The notes: a model not told the origin generated them from the letters alone. DNA of 64,000 nucleotides from Astropecten irregularis (GCA_963971285.1 OZ020244.1:17050001-17114000), one strand, 5' to 3'; counted from the stretch's first letter, positions 22,086-33,521 are shown. Translations and numbers: made by a program.

Positions 22086-22439
22086 CATGGACTACCCGCT
22101 ACGCTTGTGATTCATACGATAGATCTCGTAAACACAGAACTGTCTGCATCCGTAAGCACCGATTCCACTCTTACGGTAAAGCAGAGCCATGAACACAGGT
22201 TATCATCAAATGCTATAACATAAACTCTGTATCCCTCATGGTGCTATGGTGACATAATTACAAGGTTCATCTCCCGGCAAGACAGCCTCCATGAGTAATG
22301 GATTTTCACAGAAGAAATATTCCCCAAGCCCTCCCCAAAATCATGACTCATTCATTCCTGACAAAAAAGAAGAAGAAGATAACTACTAGTTGGAAGTGAC
22401 GAAGAAGAAAACAGAGGACTACATGTGATGCTCTGGTTT
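22086..22439. other. no recognisable feature
   Basis: Unassigned; has an (AAG)n-like run near 22367. Confidence 0.4.
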
Positions 22440-22486
22440 AAGAAGGCCCCAATGTTTCAATCCTAGCAGGATCTTTCTCTCTCACA
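22440..22486 (-). repeat. HH1 hairpin repeat
   Basis: CAATGTTTCAATCCTAGCAGGATCTTTC: minus-strand GATCCTGCTAGGATTGAAAC. Confidence 0.7.
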
Positions 22487-22854
22487 GATGGTACGTGATT
22501 TTTACTTAGACGGTTAATGGACACAAGCAAAGACACTAATAACAAATTTCAAACACACAGAATGTTACATTTCTGAATAAAACAAAAAAACAAAACATTC
22601 AATTCTGAGCAACTTCTAGTGGATAGAATGCATCCAAAACAATGCATACGGAATTCAAATTAAATAAACTTTATAAATGATGAACAGCAAAATCAATAAT
22701 TTAAACACTTAGAATGCATAAAAGAATGAAATCAAATTAACTTAATTTGCGATAAATAAATGAACAAAACTGAGCAAAGATGGGGTGGATTGCTTCCTCA
22801 AATCTGAGCTGAGCCCTAGCTTATTATTTCACATACATGCTGGATTAGAAAAAA

Positions 22855-22903
22855 GTGTCAGTGCTGTTCTGTGACTTTTATCAATCATGTGTTATACCTT
22901 TAA
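22855..22903 (-). mobile_element. MITE family B end fragment
   Basis: CAGTGCTGTTCTGTGAC followed by TATACCTTTAA is the B left end in reverse. The rest of the element is missing. Confidence 0.65.
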
Positions 22904-22950
22904 GGACCCAATGTTTCAATCCTAGTAGGATCTTTCTCGAAGGTTAAATG
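22904..22950 (-). repeat. HH1 hairpin repeat
   Basis: Minus-strand GATCCTACTAGGATTGAAAC, abutting the B end fragment just as at 3289-3291. Confidence 0.7.
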
Positions 22951-23454
22951 ACACAGGAACAAAAAAAATGTGAGTTTGAGCACACATTTAAATGGATGAG
23001 AGGAACAGAGTGAAGGGAGAAACGTTGCCAAGGCAACAGACCAAAAATGCATCACGGACCTGAGGAACAAGCAAAGTGTAAGGAACTACTTTCAACTAAA
23101 TGTTGACACGAGATATCTGACCGATTGAATCAAACTTTTTGCAATATTATGGATTCTTATTCGTTCTCTCTCTGGGTGCATATGGCTCAGGCAGAGCAAC
23201 TTAATACTTTACCATCTTATTGCAATCTGAAACCTACCCAACATACCCTGGCCAATCTCTCAGGTAAAAATAGATATAACCAATCAATTCAGGATTTACT
23301 GAGATTTCGGGAGCATAAGAAATCTTCAAATGCAGGTCATTATGCACTCATTCGATGTATCATGTACACGTACATTGACTTCACAAATACTACCCAGTTA
23401 TTCGATTTTGGTGACTGCACTAGGATAAAACATTTCTAAAGGGTCTCATTCAGC
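22951..23454. other. no recognisable feature
   Basis: A 104-codon plus frame at 23125-23439 has no recognisable domain and is probably chance. Confidence 0.4.
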
Positions 23455-23518
23455 GTGGGGTACCTTGGCCTAGTGGTCTGGCATGTCTTACTCAAGGTCT
23501 TATGGTCAATCTACAGAG

Positions 23519-24178
23519 AGGCATGAAACTTAGGCCGTGTCCGAAACGACTGTCTAGAGCTAGGTCTACGGCTATTGTCTACGGCGGCCATTTTGAAGCG
23601 CTGTCCGAAATGCTGTCTACAGCTATAGCTACGGCTACAACGTCATCAAAATCTAGCCGTAAGAAGTGTTGTCTTGATCCGCGCAAACAAAATGGCGACC
23701 GATCATGCTGAGTTTTTCGGGGTCAACGGAAACACACAAATGTGAGCTGTTGTTCGGTTCTGGTTTTACTGTCAGACTTACTGTTCTTGGATAGAGTTCA
23801 TCATATCATTATCCATCCTGATGCAGTCAATCGCCCGTTGTAAACAAACATTTGCTCAACGCGGACCCGTAACGATCGAGCAGACGATAATTCGATGACG
23901 TCAGAAAAATTTACTTAAAATATCACTTGAGGGTGTAATACGTAGCCGAAGCTGCGTCCGAATTCCAATGGCTAAAGCGCTTCCGTAGACGTAGCTGTAG
24001 CTGTAGACCTAGACCATAGCTCTAGACAACAATTTCGGACACGGCCTCAGATTTAACAAAAAACAAGGAAATTCCAATCTTTACAAGATTTTGTGCAGTG
24101 TTTTTCTATTTTCAATGGCATAAAATTGAAGTGAAAAAAAAGAGGAAATCAGCTGATTCAAGGAAAAGTTGCATGCCT
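23519..24178. mobile_element. element V inserted in the SINE
   Basis: Ends AGGCATGAAACTT and AAGTTGCATGCCT are inverted repeats. The flanks CTACAGAG (23511-23518) and GTACAGAT (24179-24186) agree at six of eight bases, consistent with an 8-bp hAT-type target duplication. About 146 bp without the U insertion. Confidence 0.75.
23533..24046. mobile_element. element U inserted in element V
   Basis: GGCCGTGTCCGAAACGACTG and its partner ending TTTCGGACACGGCC are long terminal inverted repeats. They continue into an array of CTAGAGCTA/TAGCTGTAG/CTACGGCTA motifs on both sides. About 514 bp. The target duplication is not clear. Confidence 0.85.
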
Positions 24179-24507
24179 GTACAGATTGTGGGTTTGAGTC
24201 CAGCCATGGGCTAGTGGTGCTTGCGTCCTTGGGCAAGACGCTTTGTCACATATTGCTCCTCTTCACCCAGGTGTAAATGGGTACCTGCACGGGTAGAGAT
24301 GGCTTTGTGATATGATTGGTCCTCTTGTGCACCTTATGGCATGTATGGTAGCATGGTGCTGTTTACTCCTCAGAGAGTTGAGATGGTTTCAGGAAAGTAA
24401 ATTATGGCCCGATGACCAGCGATAATAATCAATTTGTAATGTGCAGTAGAGTATATTAATAAAGTAGCTGTGCAACATAAATGTCCAATATTACTATTAT
24501 CATCCAT

Positions 24508-24723
24508 GTCTATTGCAGTGGCGCACCCAAGGGGGAGCTTGGGGGAGCCCCCCCCCCCCCCCCAAGAGGGTCCCTGAAAAAAAAAAAATGGGGGAGAGGG
24601 AAAGGGAGAGGAGGAGGAGGGGGAGGGGGTGGAGTCACAAAATGTTTGTTGGGCGTTTTGTGGGAGAAAAGTTTTCTTTGAGCCCCCCTAAGACAAAATC
24701 CTGGGTGCGCCAGTGGTCTATTG
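24508..24723. mobile_element. hAT MITE with perfect 8-bp target duplication
   Basis: GTCTATTG occurs at 24508-24515 and 24716-24723. Between them a 200-bp element starts CAGTGGCGCACCC and ends GGGTGCGCCAGTG, with C- and G-rich inner arms. An 8-bp duplication with CA-GTGGCG ends is the hAT signature. Confidence 0.93.
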
Positions 24724-25179
24724 GGATGACAAACAAGAAATTGTACAAATCTCGGGCAGTTCAAATACTGTGGTGAGTCTCTCTGTCGTGCTGCATATAT
24801 TCCGTTTCACGGTGCTGACGGCAAAGGGCGTAAGTGCCCGGAGCGAGCAGGGTTTCACCTGTCCGCTTACTTCACAAGTTCACACTGCAGAGACCCAGAA
24901 TAAGAGGACAACGGTATGAGGAAGCGTTCAGATGAGGGATAGCCCAGGAAAGGCTTTCACTGGACAAGGCAGCTGCACATACAAGTGGAGCAGGGTGCTG
25001 TAATATGTCACAGCTGATGAACTATAAGCATTGTGTCTTCCCAAGAGGAGATACATCTACTTGCATTATATCTGAGATTTTTACAAATCTCCAATTCTCC
25101 CTTGGTCAATAGCCAGCCGCATGAGACAGTTTAGGATCGTTTTGGAGGTGAAATCTCAAGATTAATAAAATTATTCCCA
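24724..25179. other. no recognisable feature
   Basis: Unassigned sequence, slightly GC-richer. Confidence 0.45.
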
Positions 25180-25415
25180 TAGGGTCATGCACAAAACTTT
25201 ACTTACTTATTTCTAAATATCCTCCAAACAAATGAACTTGAAATTGACATATGTTCATATTGAGAGCATTCTCTGTCTTCTATTAAAATATGGACGGCAA
25301 AAATATGCCTTTATATGGTGGCTAATAATACCTTAGGGAGACATCGAAACGGCTCCCTAATTCCCGAAATGTCTCCCAAATGTTCACTTTCAGATGCTAA
25401 CCTGTCTCCCTATAA
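25180..25415 (-). repeat. repeat family O, copy 2
   Basis: Reverse orientation of 1231-1499: GGGTCATGCACAAAAC, TATCCTCCAAACAAATGAAC, TGTCTTCTATTAAAATATGG, then AGGGAGACATCG blocks. Confidence 0.75.
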
Positions 25416-26092
25416 ATACCCTATTTGTGAAAATAATGATAATAAATTACATTTATTAAGTGTATGATATTTTGTTGGGGGAGCATACGTTATCATTCTT
25501 AAGACTCTTCAAGATATCCTGTGTAGGTCTCGATGCAAATACGTCTGAAACATGCAGTCAGTAACTACGGCTTTGCATTTATATTTGGGTTTTAGTAAAA
25601 GCTGCCTATAGCAGCCAATCTTAATCCCAGTTTTAGGAATGAGAACAGACAAGACAAACATGTTTCCACAGTGAAGCTGATGACATATGTCAGTATTCGT
25701 ACAGCTCCATTGAAATGAAATCCCACTTTAAATGCCAATATTGCTTCCGCAGCTGGTTTAGGATGGAAAAGTAGAGAGTGAACAGAATCCTAAATGAGTA
25801 CCTGTGTACGACTGGCAGAGTCTACACGGCAATGCACGGGCATTTTATCGTGTCACTTGCCTTTTAGCCTCGTTTTATTCACTCCCCGCCCAAGTAATGG
25901 GAGCTCGGAAAGGCATCGACCCTTACACAGACCTTTTTTATGCACTGGTTGTGAGAATATGCTAGTGGGATAAGGCAAAAACCTGTGTGGCATGCATTCT
26001 TAAGCATATTGAAAGGAAAGCCTAACTGACCGAAAGAGGTTTCGCTATCAATAGATAACAGGAAGTCACTAGCGCTGTGCTTAAACTGATCT
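25416..26092. other. no recognisable feature
   Basis: Unassigned sequence. Confidence 0.45.
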
Positions 26093-26603
26093 GGGGCCAA
26101 TTTCATAGAGCTGCTATAAAGCACACAAAAATGCTACGCAAAAAAAATGTCCTGCCCACTAAAACAAACCACCATTAAAAATTCAATTTTATATTCACAG
26201 TCAGCAATTAAAGGTAATATCATACTTTGGTTTTTGTCAAAGAAATACAAATTCGTGGGCAAAAAATATCAAGGAAAATACGGTAAAAGTAATCTGTAAA
26301 AATTTCAGTCCAATACGGTGCCCACTTTTTGAGAAAACAGTGAAAAACGGCCACAGTATTTCTTAAGTCTTTTCTCTTTTATTTTTGATCTTTTAATAGA
26401 TTAGAAAGATTTTCAGTCGTTGTTTTACAAATTTCTGGATAAATACACCACTTCGTTTTGGTTTCTTACCTTTAAACAGCCAAAGAACAATCACAAGTGA
26501 TACACAACACATGGAAATTTGGATGCTAATCCTGTTTTTATTAAGACAGAAATATAATGGTTATAGCAAATTTGTGTGCTAAGCAGCTCTATGAAATTGG
26601 CCC
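26093..26603 (-). mobile_element. MITE family D, copy 4, split by an A element
   Basis: GGGGCCAATTTCATAGAGCTG and CAGCTCTATGAAATTGGCCC are terminal inverted repeats. Uninterrupted D length would be about 240 bp; the A element at 26208-26476 accounts for the rest. Confidence 0.9.
26208..26476 (-). mobile_element. MITE family A, copy 7 (nested in D, right part truncated)
   Basis: Starts TTAAAGGTAATATCATACTTTGGT, carries the A-specific half and part of the shared module, and ends with an abbreviated TTTGGTTTCTTACCTTTAA. TTAA flanks both sides. Confidence 0.9.
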
Positions 26604-26937
26604 TGTTTGACGTCCAAGTAAGACTCCGACTGAATCATTTGACTCTGGCTTGATTTATACTCATATGGCAGGTGGTACCATCTTACACTACTGCCAATGA
26701 GTGAGCGACAATAAAAACAAATTCCATTCCAAAATGACACAATTCAAGGATGCGCAAAAACAGATTAAAGAAAACTACCGGCCAAAATAATATGCTCGAA
26801 TTTGGTATAAGTGACGATCACCTCAAGTGTACATTACAGAAAATCCCAAGTTGACCAATGAAATACGCTTGTGGGCTAACGGCAAGCATAAATTTTTTTC
26901 CTACTTTGAGTGGTGATTCCTCTTGATAATCCCACAG

Positions 26938-27083
26938 GTCGATTTCACCAAACTCATTGTAACTTACTATCAATTGTAGGACTAATGATGCATTGCAACC
27001 CTACGTAGGATACCGTGGGTTAACCTTCGTAACTCGGGTTACGATCAATCGTAGGGCTTCATGAAAATCATGGTGAAATCGTT
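26938..27083 (+). mobile_element. inverted-repeat element J, copy 1
   Basis: GTCGATTTCACCAAACTCAT and CATGGTGAAATCG frame blocks TACTATCAATTGTAGG/CGATCAATCGTAGGGC. Matches 55469-55610. Confidence 0.8.
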
Positions 27084-28049
27084 ACCAAAAAAATGCAAAA
27101 ATGTTCTAATACCGTCGACAAAAACAGAGTATGACATTTGCCAACAGACAAGACAAGACACTCTTCGGGAGATGAATTAGATTCACGGTGCAAGAAAAGG
27201 TCTCCATTTCATTCCGCCGGAAAATGAATCATTCCGGCAGCATACCACAAATCTAACAGCTCTGGGTGTGCAGAAGCGATGTGACGATGGACTAATTCAC
27301 ATTCATGCAGCGGGGCACAATGCCAGCAAGGCTATCCATCAGCCTGAACAGTTCACACAGGAGAAACGTCTGATGAGGGGTTTTGGCTTGAGACATGAAT
27401 CCACTTGATTTATACAAGGTACATTTTCTTCATCAGGGGCTTGATAGGGGTGATCAAAACATTCTCGGTGCCCTGCACACACCTTATACACGCACTAAAT
27501 TGGCTCTAAGCCAACTTACGGATGAAAACAGGTTGTGACATGTATGGCAGCTTCTTAAAATAAGAACTATGAAGTAAACGGTATGGAAATTGTTTCATTT
27601 CTGTATATAAATAAAACAATTAATTAGCTTAATTCACACCATTTTCACACCAGAAATTGAAGAATTGAAACATTTTTGGTGGACAAAAGAAGAAACAAAA
27701 TTGTCAAGGAGCATGCAGTATATATACTTTGGTAGATTTTAAATTTGTCATAGTCAACAGCCACGTTAGTTTTAAAATGTTGACTTTTATGCAGCAATTG
27801 GTTATATAAACAGCTCTGATTTTCCCAATTTAAGTGTTTATATGTCAAATTGTCAACATACACATTTATTCCATCAAACGGTTTCAGGAGCAATGACTGT
27901 ATGTATATTAGTGTGACACTAAAACTTATATCCAAAAAGAGTTTGGAACAAAAGGAAATTTGTAGTAATTCATAATCATCAAATGTTAATTTCACATTTC
28001 ACTACCTTATGTATACATTATTGTTTACAAATAAGAAAGAGTGAATATT
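27084..28049. other. no recognisable feature
   Basis: Unassigned AT-rich sequence. The minus frame at 27645-27995 (116 codons) has a Phe/Ile/Leu-rich, compositionally simple product and no recognised motif. Confidence 0.45.
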
Positions 28050-28272
28050 TTAGAGACATCTTGAATTTGGGAGACATTTCGATGTCTCCCTAAGTTATTA
28101 GCTACCTTTAATAAAGACATATTTTTAATGTCCATATTTCAATAGAAGACAGAGAATGCTCTCAATATGAACAAAATGTCAATTACTCAATTTCAAGTTC
28201 ATTGGCTGATTTGGAGGATGTTTAGAAATAATGTAGGCAAGTAAAGATTTTTGCACGACCCTTAATAGGGAT
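28050..28272 (+). repeat. repeat family O, copy 3
   Basis: GGGAGACATTTCGATGTCTCCC palindrome, ATTTCAATAGAAGACAGAG, TTGGAGGATGTTTAGAAATA and TTGCACGACCC match copies 1 and 2. Confidence 0.8.
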
Positions 28273-28648
28273 GTCTCGATCCTTGCGTACCCATCCTTGG
28301 TTATTATTATATCTACACTATTCTTCTATTGATGCTGGCACTATTTCTGACACAGACGTGACGCTTGCTTGCCTTACAAGTTGGATTGTGTTCAGATATA
28401 TACAGCCAGCCACAATCACAGTTACCAGATACATGGCTGTCTGCTCCATCCAGTCATACCATTCTTCACAGGCTCACTGATGCATCCAAGCAGAACAGAA
28501 AGCGCAAACAAACAAACAAATTCACACCCCAACGAACAAACAAACAAGTAACTCATTCCTAGAATAGGATTTAAGTTCAGCCTATATCCATGAGGCCTAA
28601 AATGCTTACGATGAATAATCCAATCGTTATAAAATTAATTTCCTTTTA
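28273..28648. other. no recognisable feature
   Basis: Includes short AAAC(A)AAC-rich simple sequence at 28505-28545. Confidence 0.45.
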
Positions 28649-28971
28649 TTAAAGGTTCAGTACAGGATTGGTAAGATACCCACAAACAGAAATGTTCACA
28701 GATTTACGTATAACTTTCAGGGCATGAAGAAGGTGCTGGAAGAAACATACCATTAAAATATGCTGTATTTATCCAGAAATTGGTAAAACAGTGACAACTC
28801 CTGTGAACAAATTTGAAAATACCGTGAGCGTTTTTCACTGTTTTCTGCAGTTTCCATGATGATGACATGAGTTGAAAATGTCACAGGTTTGTTTTTATTC
28901 CATGACAAATGAAATTATGAACAGTCTGCAGCTGTTCTGTCACCTTTACCAATCCTGTATTATGCCTTTAA
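28649..28971 (+). mobile_element. MITE family C, copy 2
   Basis: Starts TTAAAGGTTCAGTACAGGATTGGTAA and ends ACCAATCCTGTATTATGCCTTTAA. Shared module plus the C-specific half, as at 18792, with an internal deletion around 28757-28800. Confidence 0.88.
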
Positions 28972-29435
28972 ATAATTAATATGCAGTTCAATTTAACATT
29001 TGTTTTTCAAATTATTCAGGTTATAATATGTGTAAATTAAGCTGGCACTAAAACCAAAAATGAAAATTATTTTCAATGTTTTAGTTGAATTATTATCATA
29101 TTTTTGTAATGAAATGAAAAAAAAAGTTAATGTGTTACAATCCAGACTCTGTAACCTTATTATATTAAACTGATTCAAATCACATTATCAATGTCTGACT
29201 GCACTTGCCATGCAGTAGTGCACTCACTGCACTGAGTATCTGAATATGCCGTTGGACTTCGTGGGAAGGCTGATCGTTAAATTTGTTCGTCGTCATCATC
29301 GAGAGATACAGATTCATTCTACCTGAACAAATCTGCTCATTTCATTCTCGCGGGGCACCACACCTTCATCCTGAAAGGAGGCTTCGCTCGTTATTTTGTC
29401 AAATTTGGGATTGGAAATGGAATACGGCTGTGACT

Positions 29436-29625
29436 TTAAAGGTAGTATCATACTTTGGTAAGAGACCAAAACAGAAATGTTCACAGATTTACGTATAACT
29501 TACAGGGTATGAAGGTGGTGCTGGTAGAAATCTACCGTTAACATATTTCCGCCTGAAATGGTGTATTTATCCAGAAATTAGTCAAACAATGACCGAAAAT
29601 CTTTTTGATCTTTGAAAAGATTTTC
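29436..29625 (+). mobile_element. MITE family A, left half only
   Basis: TTAAAGGTAGTATCATACTT through the shared module to TTTTTGATCTTTGAAAAGAT. The A-specific half and right end are missing. Confidence 0.85.
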
Positions 29626-29859
29626 AAAATTATACCCCTCTCCCAGGACACGCATCACTGTCCCCGGATCATCTCAACAAAATATGGTCACCTTACTTAT
29701 GCTAGTAAGGAAAGCTTGTATTCTTATGCCACATAATGTTCTGGATTCAGAACATGTGACCCTCTACATGACGATGCTTTAAAGTTACCAAAACACATCA
29801 CAAACTACACTCAATGAGCTATACTTCATACAACCATGTTCACATGATGTAAACTTAAG

Positions 29860-30345
29860 TCCTTTTCACATGACGCTATAAAAAACTCTCAACCATTGAG
29901 AATTTTTCTCATGGTTGCGAAATCTGACAAAACGGTTTATGCTGGCCACTTTTGCGTCCTTTCACACGGCACAGTGTAACATTTCGCAAGCTTCCCTTGA
30001 GATGGAACGCGGGTAATCGATAAACTTTGCATTGTATGAATGTAAAACGCTGCTATATAGTACCATCACGACGCTGAAGTTGGGCGCAAAGCACGCTGTC
30101 TGCAAAGTCCATGTAACACATAGTAAACAAACGCATGCGCAGTGCAAAGCACTTCGCAAGGGTCCCTTGAGAAATGTTGCCGTTGGTCTGGACCTCGGTC
30201 AAAATCTTTCCAGGATTCACCAGGGACGTGGGTCACTCTTAAGCATTGGTGTCCTTTCACACGATTACACTTTTGTAAGATTTTGCAACCATGAGAGAAT
30301 TTCTCAATGGTTGAGTTTTTTTGGCGTCGTGTGAAAAAGCCTTTT
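29860..30345. mobile_element. long inverted-repeat element T
   Basis: Left arm: CCTTTTCACATGACGC, CTCAACCATTGAGAATTT, CTCATGGTTGCGAAATCT. Right arm: AGATTTTGCAACCATGAGAG, TTTCTCAATGGTTGAG, GGCGTCGTGTGAAAAAG. These pair over more than 60 bp, and each arm also holds its own small hairpin. Second inner pair: TCCTTTCACACGGCAC/GTGTCCTTTCACACG. No coding frame. Confidence 0.85.
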
Positions 30346-31362
30346 TTGTGAAACATCTAATAGCACTATACATACTTTAATTGTGGGATAACATTTTTGG
30401 GGGGCAAATCTTATACACATGCCAGGCAATGAACACATCATGTATTCTTTCCTCCATGATTGCACATACATAAAAACATACATGTCTTGTGGATAAAAAA
30501 ACAAAGATGCAAGTCACTCCAGGCGGTCTAATATGCAGTGAAGTATGGACAGAGAATCCTTCATGTTGTGTTCAATCTCTCTTGCGGGCATCGCAATCCT
30601 GCCATCTCTCAATATTTACACGAGGTGTTTCCCGCACCAAGACAAAAAATCTTCAGGGTGGCCCGGGGGAGACAGGAGGGAAAGAATATTGCGATATTTC
30701 GGTGAAACATTCGTGGTTCATGCCTAGCCCTAGTGTGGGAGTTATACCGGGGGATATGGTCTCTGTGAAACATGTACGAATATGATACTGGGTTAAGCCA
30801 TGGCATGAACTAGAGGTTTGAAAATGTCGGGGCTATCCCTGGGGTAACCGTGGGGTTGCCCCAGTTTTTGATCTCGGGATTTGGCACTCTGGAGTGAAAA
30901 GGCCCACAATCTGATATGTGCTCCCTTTGTGTCTCTCTATTTCCTTGTTTTTTATTTTTTTTAATGAAATTCCATACTCATCTTTTGCAATTTTTATGTT
31001 ATTGTGTTTCTTTTTCACATTTATGGCATCTTCTTTGGTTTCAATGAGGGATCCTAATCAAATTCAGCCTCATTTATGTGTTTGTTGTTATCCAAGGTCA
31101 ACACTTGTTCTTTGATTGTACATTTTTCATGCCATCTGCAAAATTAAAACAAAGCTGTTGTTTTTAATAGGCCTGCATGAACCAAACATGGCGGCCCACA
31201 CAGGGAACCCATAAAGGTGAGTCCATTCCAAGTCTTGCCTGCATTTTGCCATCCATAACTAGTAACATTTACAGAAGCAAGTTATAGCGAAATCCAACAG
31301 AAGATAGGTTACAATGCAAGCATATTACCGCTATCTGAAAATCTTCAAAAGGTTGAACATAT
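30346..31362. other. unassigned, with a possible first-exon-like motif
   Basis: At 31189-31222 ATGGCGGCCCACACAGGG is followed by AAAGGTGAGTCC, a strong splice-donor match, but the frame stops at TAA just before it. No supporting homology. The rest is unassigned. Confidence 0.3.
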
Positions 31363-31684
31363 TACAGCGGGACGCCACTATAACAAACACCACTCGAACA
31401 TTTGGCTATACCGAACATCACCTTTGGCTCCCAATAGCGTTCCGCACTAATGACGTCACACCATGCATTCACGTGCACACATACAGCTCAGCTCACAACA
31501 CGTTTGCATGGCCGGTTGCAATGTTTGTCTGAGGTTCGGTGCTATTTTTAGCGCAAGTGCGCAGTGCTATTCTTGTGTACACAACTTAACGAATATGATT
31601 ATTTATATCACTATAACGAACGACCACTATAACGGACAATATCTGTGCATCCCACCATGATCGTTATAGCGGCGTTTCACTGTA
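31363..31684. mobile_element. pogo/Tigger-like MITE N, copy 1, split by element M
   Basis: Starts TACAGCGGGACGCCACTATAAC and ends GTTATAGCGGCGTTTCACTGTA, flanked by TA. The GCCACTATAAC theme is typical of pogo-like TIRs, by general knowledge. Element M sits at 31433-31571. Confidence 0.75.
31433..31571 (-). mobile_element. inverted-repeat element M, copy 3 (nested in N)
   Basis: ATAGCGTTCCGCACTAATGACGTCA at one end and TGCGCAGTGCTAT at the other, with TTGCAATGTTTGTCTGA inside. Contains TGACGTCA at 31451-31458. Confidence 0.85.
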
Positions 31685-31692
31685 TTTTAATG

Positions 31693-31907
31693 CTTGGAGT
31701 TAGAGGGCCTGACGTTTTGACTAGAAGGATCTTTCTCATGTAGGCTAAAGTTTGCAGCAACTTATTACTTGTATAGAACTATAATATTAGTACAAGTACT
31801 GCTGCAAACTGCTCATCAGCCAAAATAATGACCTCAAATTTATAAAATGCTTAGAGTTTGGACGGCCTGACACGTTTCGATCCCAGCAGGATCTTTATCG
31901 AAGGCTT
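31693..31907 (-). repeat. two HH1 repeats with extension
   Basis: One copy at about 31693-31745 (TGCTTGGAGTTAGAGGGCC, GTTTTGACTAGAAGGATC) and a second at 31850-31907 (GACACGTTTCGATCCCAGCAG). They are separated by TTTGCAGCAACTTATTACTT and ACTGCTCATCAGCCAAAATA extension blocks, which face each other as an inverted repeat. Confidence 0.75.
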
Positions 31908-33266
31908 AATCAATGGCGAATTATAATATTACGAAGTAAAACAAGGTCGGCTTAATTTGCGGCCTTTTTTTTGCATTGAATCATTCATTAGCATGCAGTA
32001 TTTATGGAGGAAAGACAAGCAGAAAAGGGTAAGAGCATTATGCATCTAGAGAAGTCGATGTCCTAACTAGGGCAGGTGTTTTCATTATCAAGAATATCCG
32101 TCTGCTTGCGGCCACAAGCAATAAGCTTGGCCATCTCTACGCCTAGATCCCAGTACATCATCACACACAGAATGCCATTTTCACATCACATGAGCTCATA
32201 TGACTTCGACATGCGAGGCATGTACGCATTGTATGAAGCAGCATTTGTGTTGTTCTGCAGGTATAATCCTGTATGCTGCTGTCTGGACGACAATGGTGAC
32301 AAATGTCTGGCCATGGGGAGATCTACGGCCTTGACTGTGCCCTTGCACATGCAGAGACGAACTGCATATTTTTGACCTGCTCACGTTTGTATTTTTACCG
32401 CAAGTGGAAATCCCACGGAAGCGAATGTCGGCTTTTTCTTGGTATTTCTAGAAGGCTTTGGTTCGTGTTTGTTTCCCTTTGTTTTTAAAGCCTTCTCTAA
32501 TATGAAGTGCTGAAAAAAATCACTAATGTGTACGACTCGTTCAAATGCCTCATGCCCCTGATCATTCAAAACTGCTGCCACTTCAAATAAACAAATTTCA
32601 GTTTTTTTCTCACAGAAGAGCTCCTTAATATTATATCCAAATGAAAACTGCGACGGTCCTTCAAATATGCACACTTCAAGTCTGGCATGCTGGCAGACTT
32701 TTCAAGGAGCTTTTCAAAATGACACGAGGACATAATATAACAGGCTGACTTAAATAATACCAATGCACAAAAGACTTGGGTTACAACATTATTTGTCTCG
32801 GTCACGGTCTCAAAACAAGAAAAGGAGCGCGCTCTGCATATTTCATGAGAAATGACGTCACGGTACGCATTTTGCAATCACTCACATATATCCCCCGTGT
32901 ATTAATGCTATTCCGTGCATCGCCGCCGCCGTCGATGTCACTGTCGGGGCAAAATACGCGATAGTCACAAACACAAAAGAGACGTATTACGTTACCACCT
33001 CAAGGAAATGGGGCTTCACGGCCGGTTGCCACTATCATAATACCAGGTACTGCTTAACAATGGCCGGGGGATAATTCCAATGCAGTATGCAGTCAGTAGG
33101 AGATGCTTGGAGCATCCTTATATCATCATGCCGATGCCTATGTGTTTATTAGGTCAACCCAAGCCAAAGAAAGACCACATGGTCAGAGTTTAATTGTACA
33201 TCATGATGATGAAAAATCCATGGTGAAAGACGCTTTAATACAAGCTTTACAAATGGAAGAACCCAA
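31908..33266. other. unassigned sequence
   Basis: No repeat family identified. Minus frames at 32381-32674 and 32566-32877 give lysine-rich and mixed peptides with no motif that I recognise; an unrecognised exon cannot be excluded. Confidence 0.4.
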
Positions 33267-33518
33267 CGCCAATTTCATACAGCTGCTTAATTAGCACAAA
33301 AATTCGCCAAGCATGACATTTCTGTTTTATTAAAAACAGGTTTAACAACCAAATATCCATGTGTTGTGTATCGCTTACAAGTGATTATTCTTTGGCTGTT
33401 GTTGACTGACCATGAATATCAAATGCAATTTTTAAAGGTGGTTTGTTTTATTGGGCAAGACATTTTTGTGCTAAACAAAATGTTTGTGCTTAGCAGTGCC
33501 GTGAAATTGCATGGCCCC
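33267..33518 (+). mobile_element. MITE family D, copy 5
   Basis: GCCAATTTCATACAGCTGCTTA to GTGCTTAGCAGTGCCGTGAAATT and GGCCCC, with the D interior (CCATGTGTTGTGTATCGCTT, TTTGGCTGTTGTT). Confidence 0.88.
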
Positions 33519-33521
33519 TGG

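Larger units (their letters stand above)
23455..24475 (+). mobile_element. tRNA-derived SINE family 1, split by nested elements
   Basis: The head (23455-23518; TGGCCTAGTGGTCTGGC A box) and the rest (24179-24475; GGGTTTGAGTCC B box, CACCCAGGTGTAAATGGGTA, GAGTTGAGATGGTTTCAGGA) are one SINE. They match the full copy at 62305 and are separated by element V, which itself contains element U. Confidence 0.85.

Noticed and set aside
24510-24780. Pro/Gly-rich open frames
   Set aside because: Produced by the C and G tracts of the hAT MITE.
32381-32877. Two overlapping minus-strand frames as exons of an unknown gene
   Set aside because: The Lys-rich peptide looks protein-like, but no homology, splice-site pair or start context could be supported.
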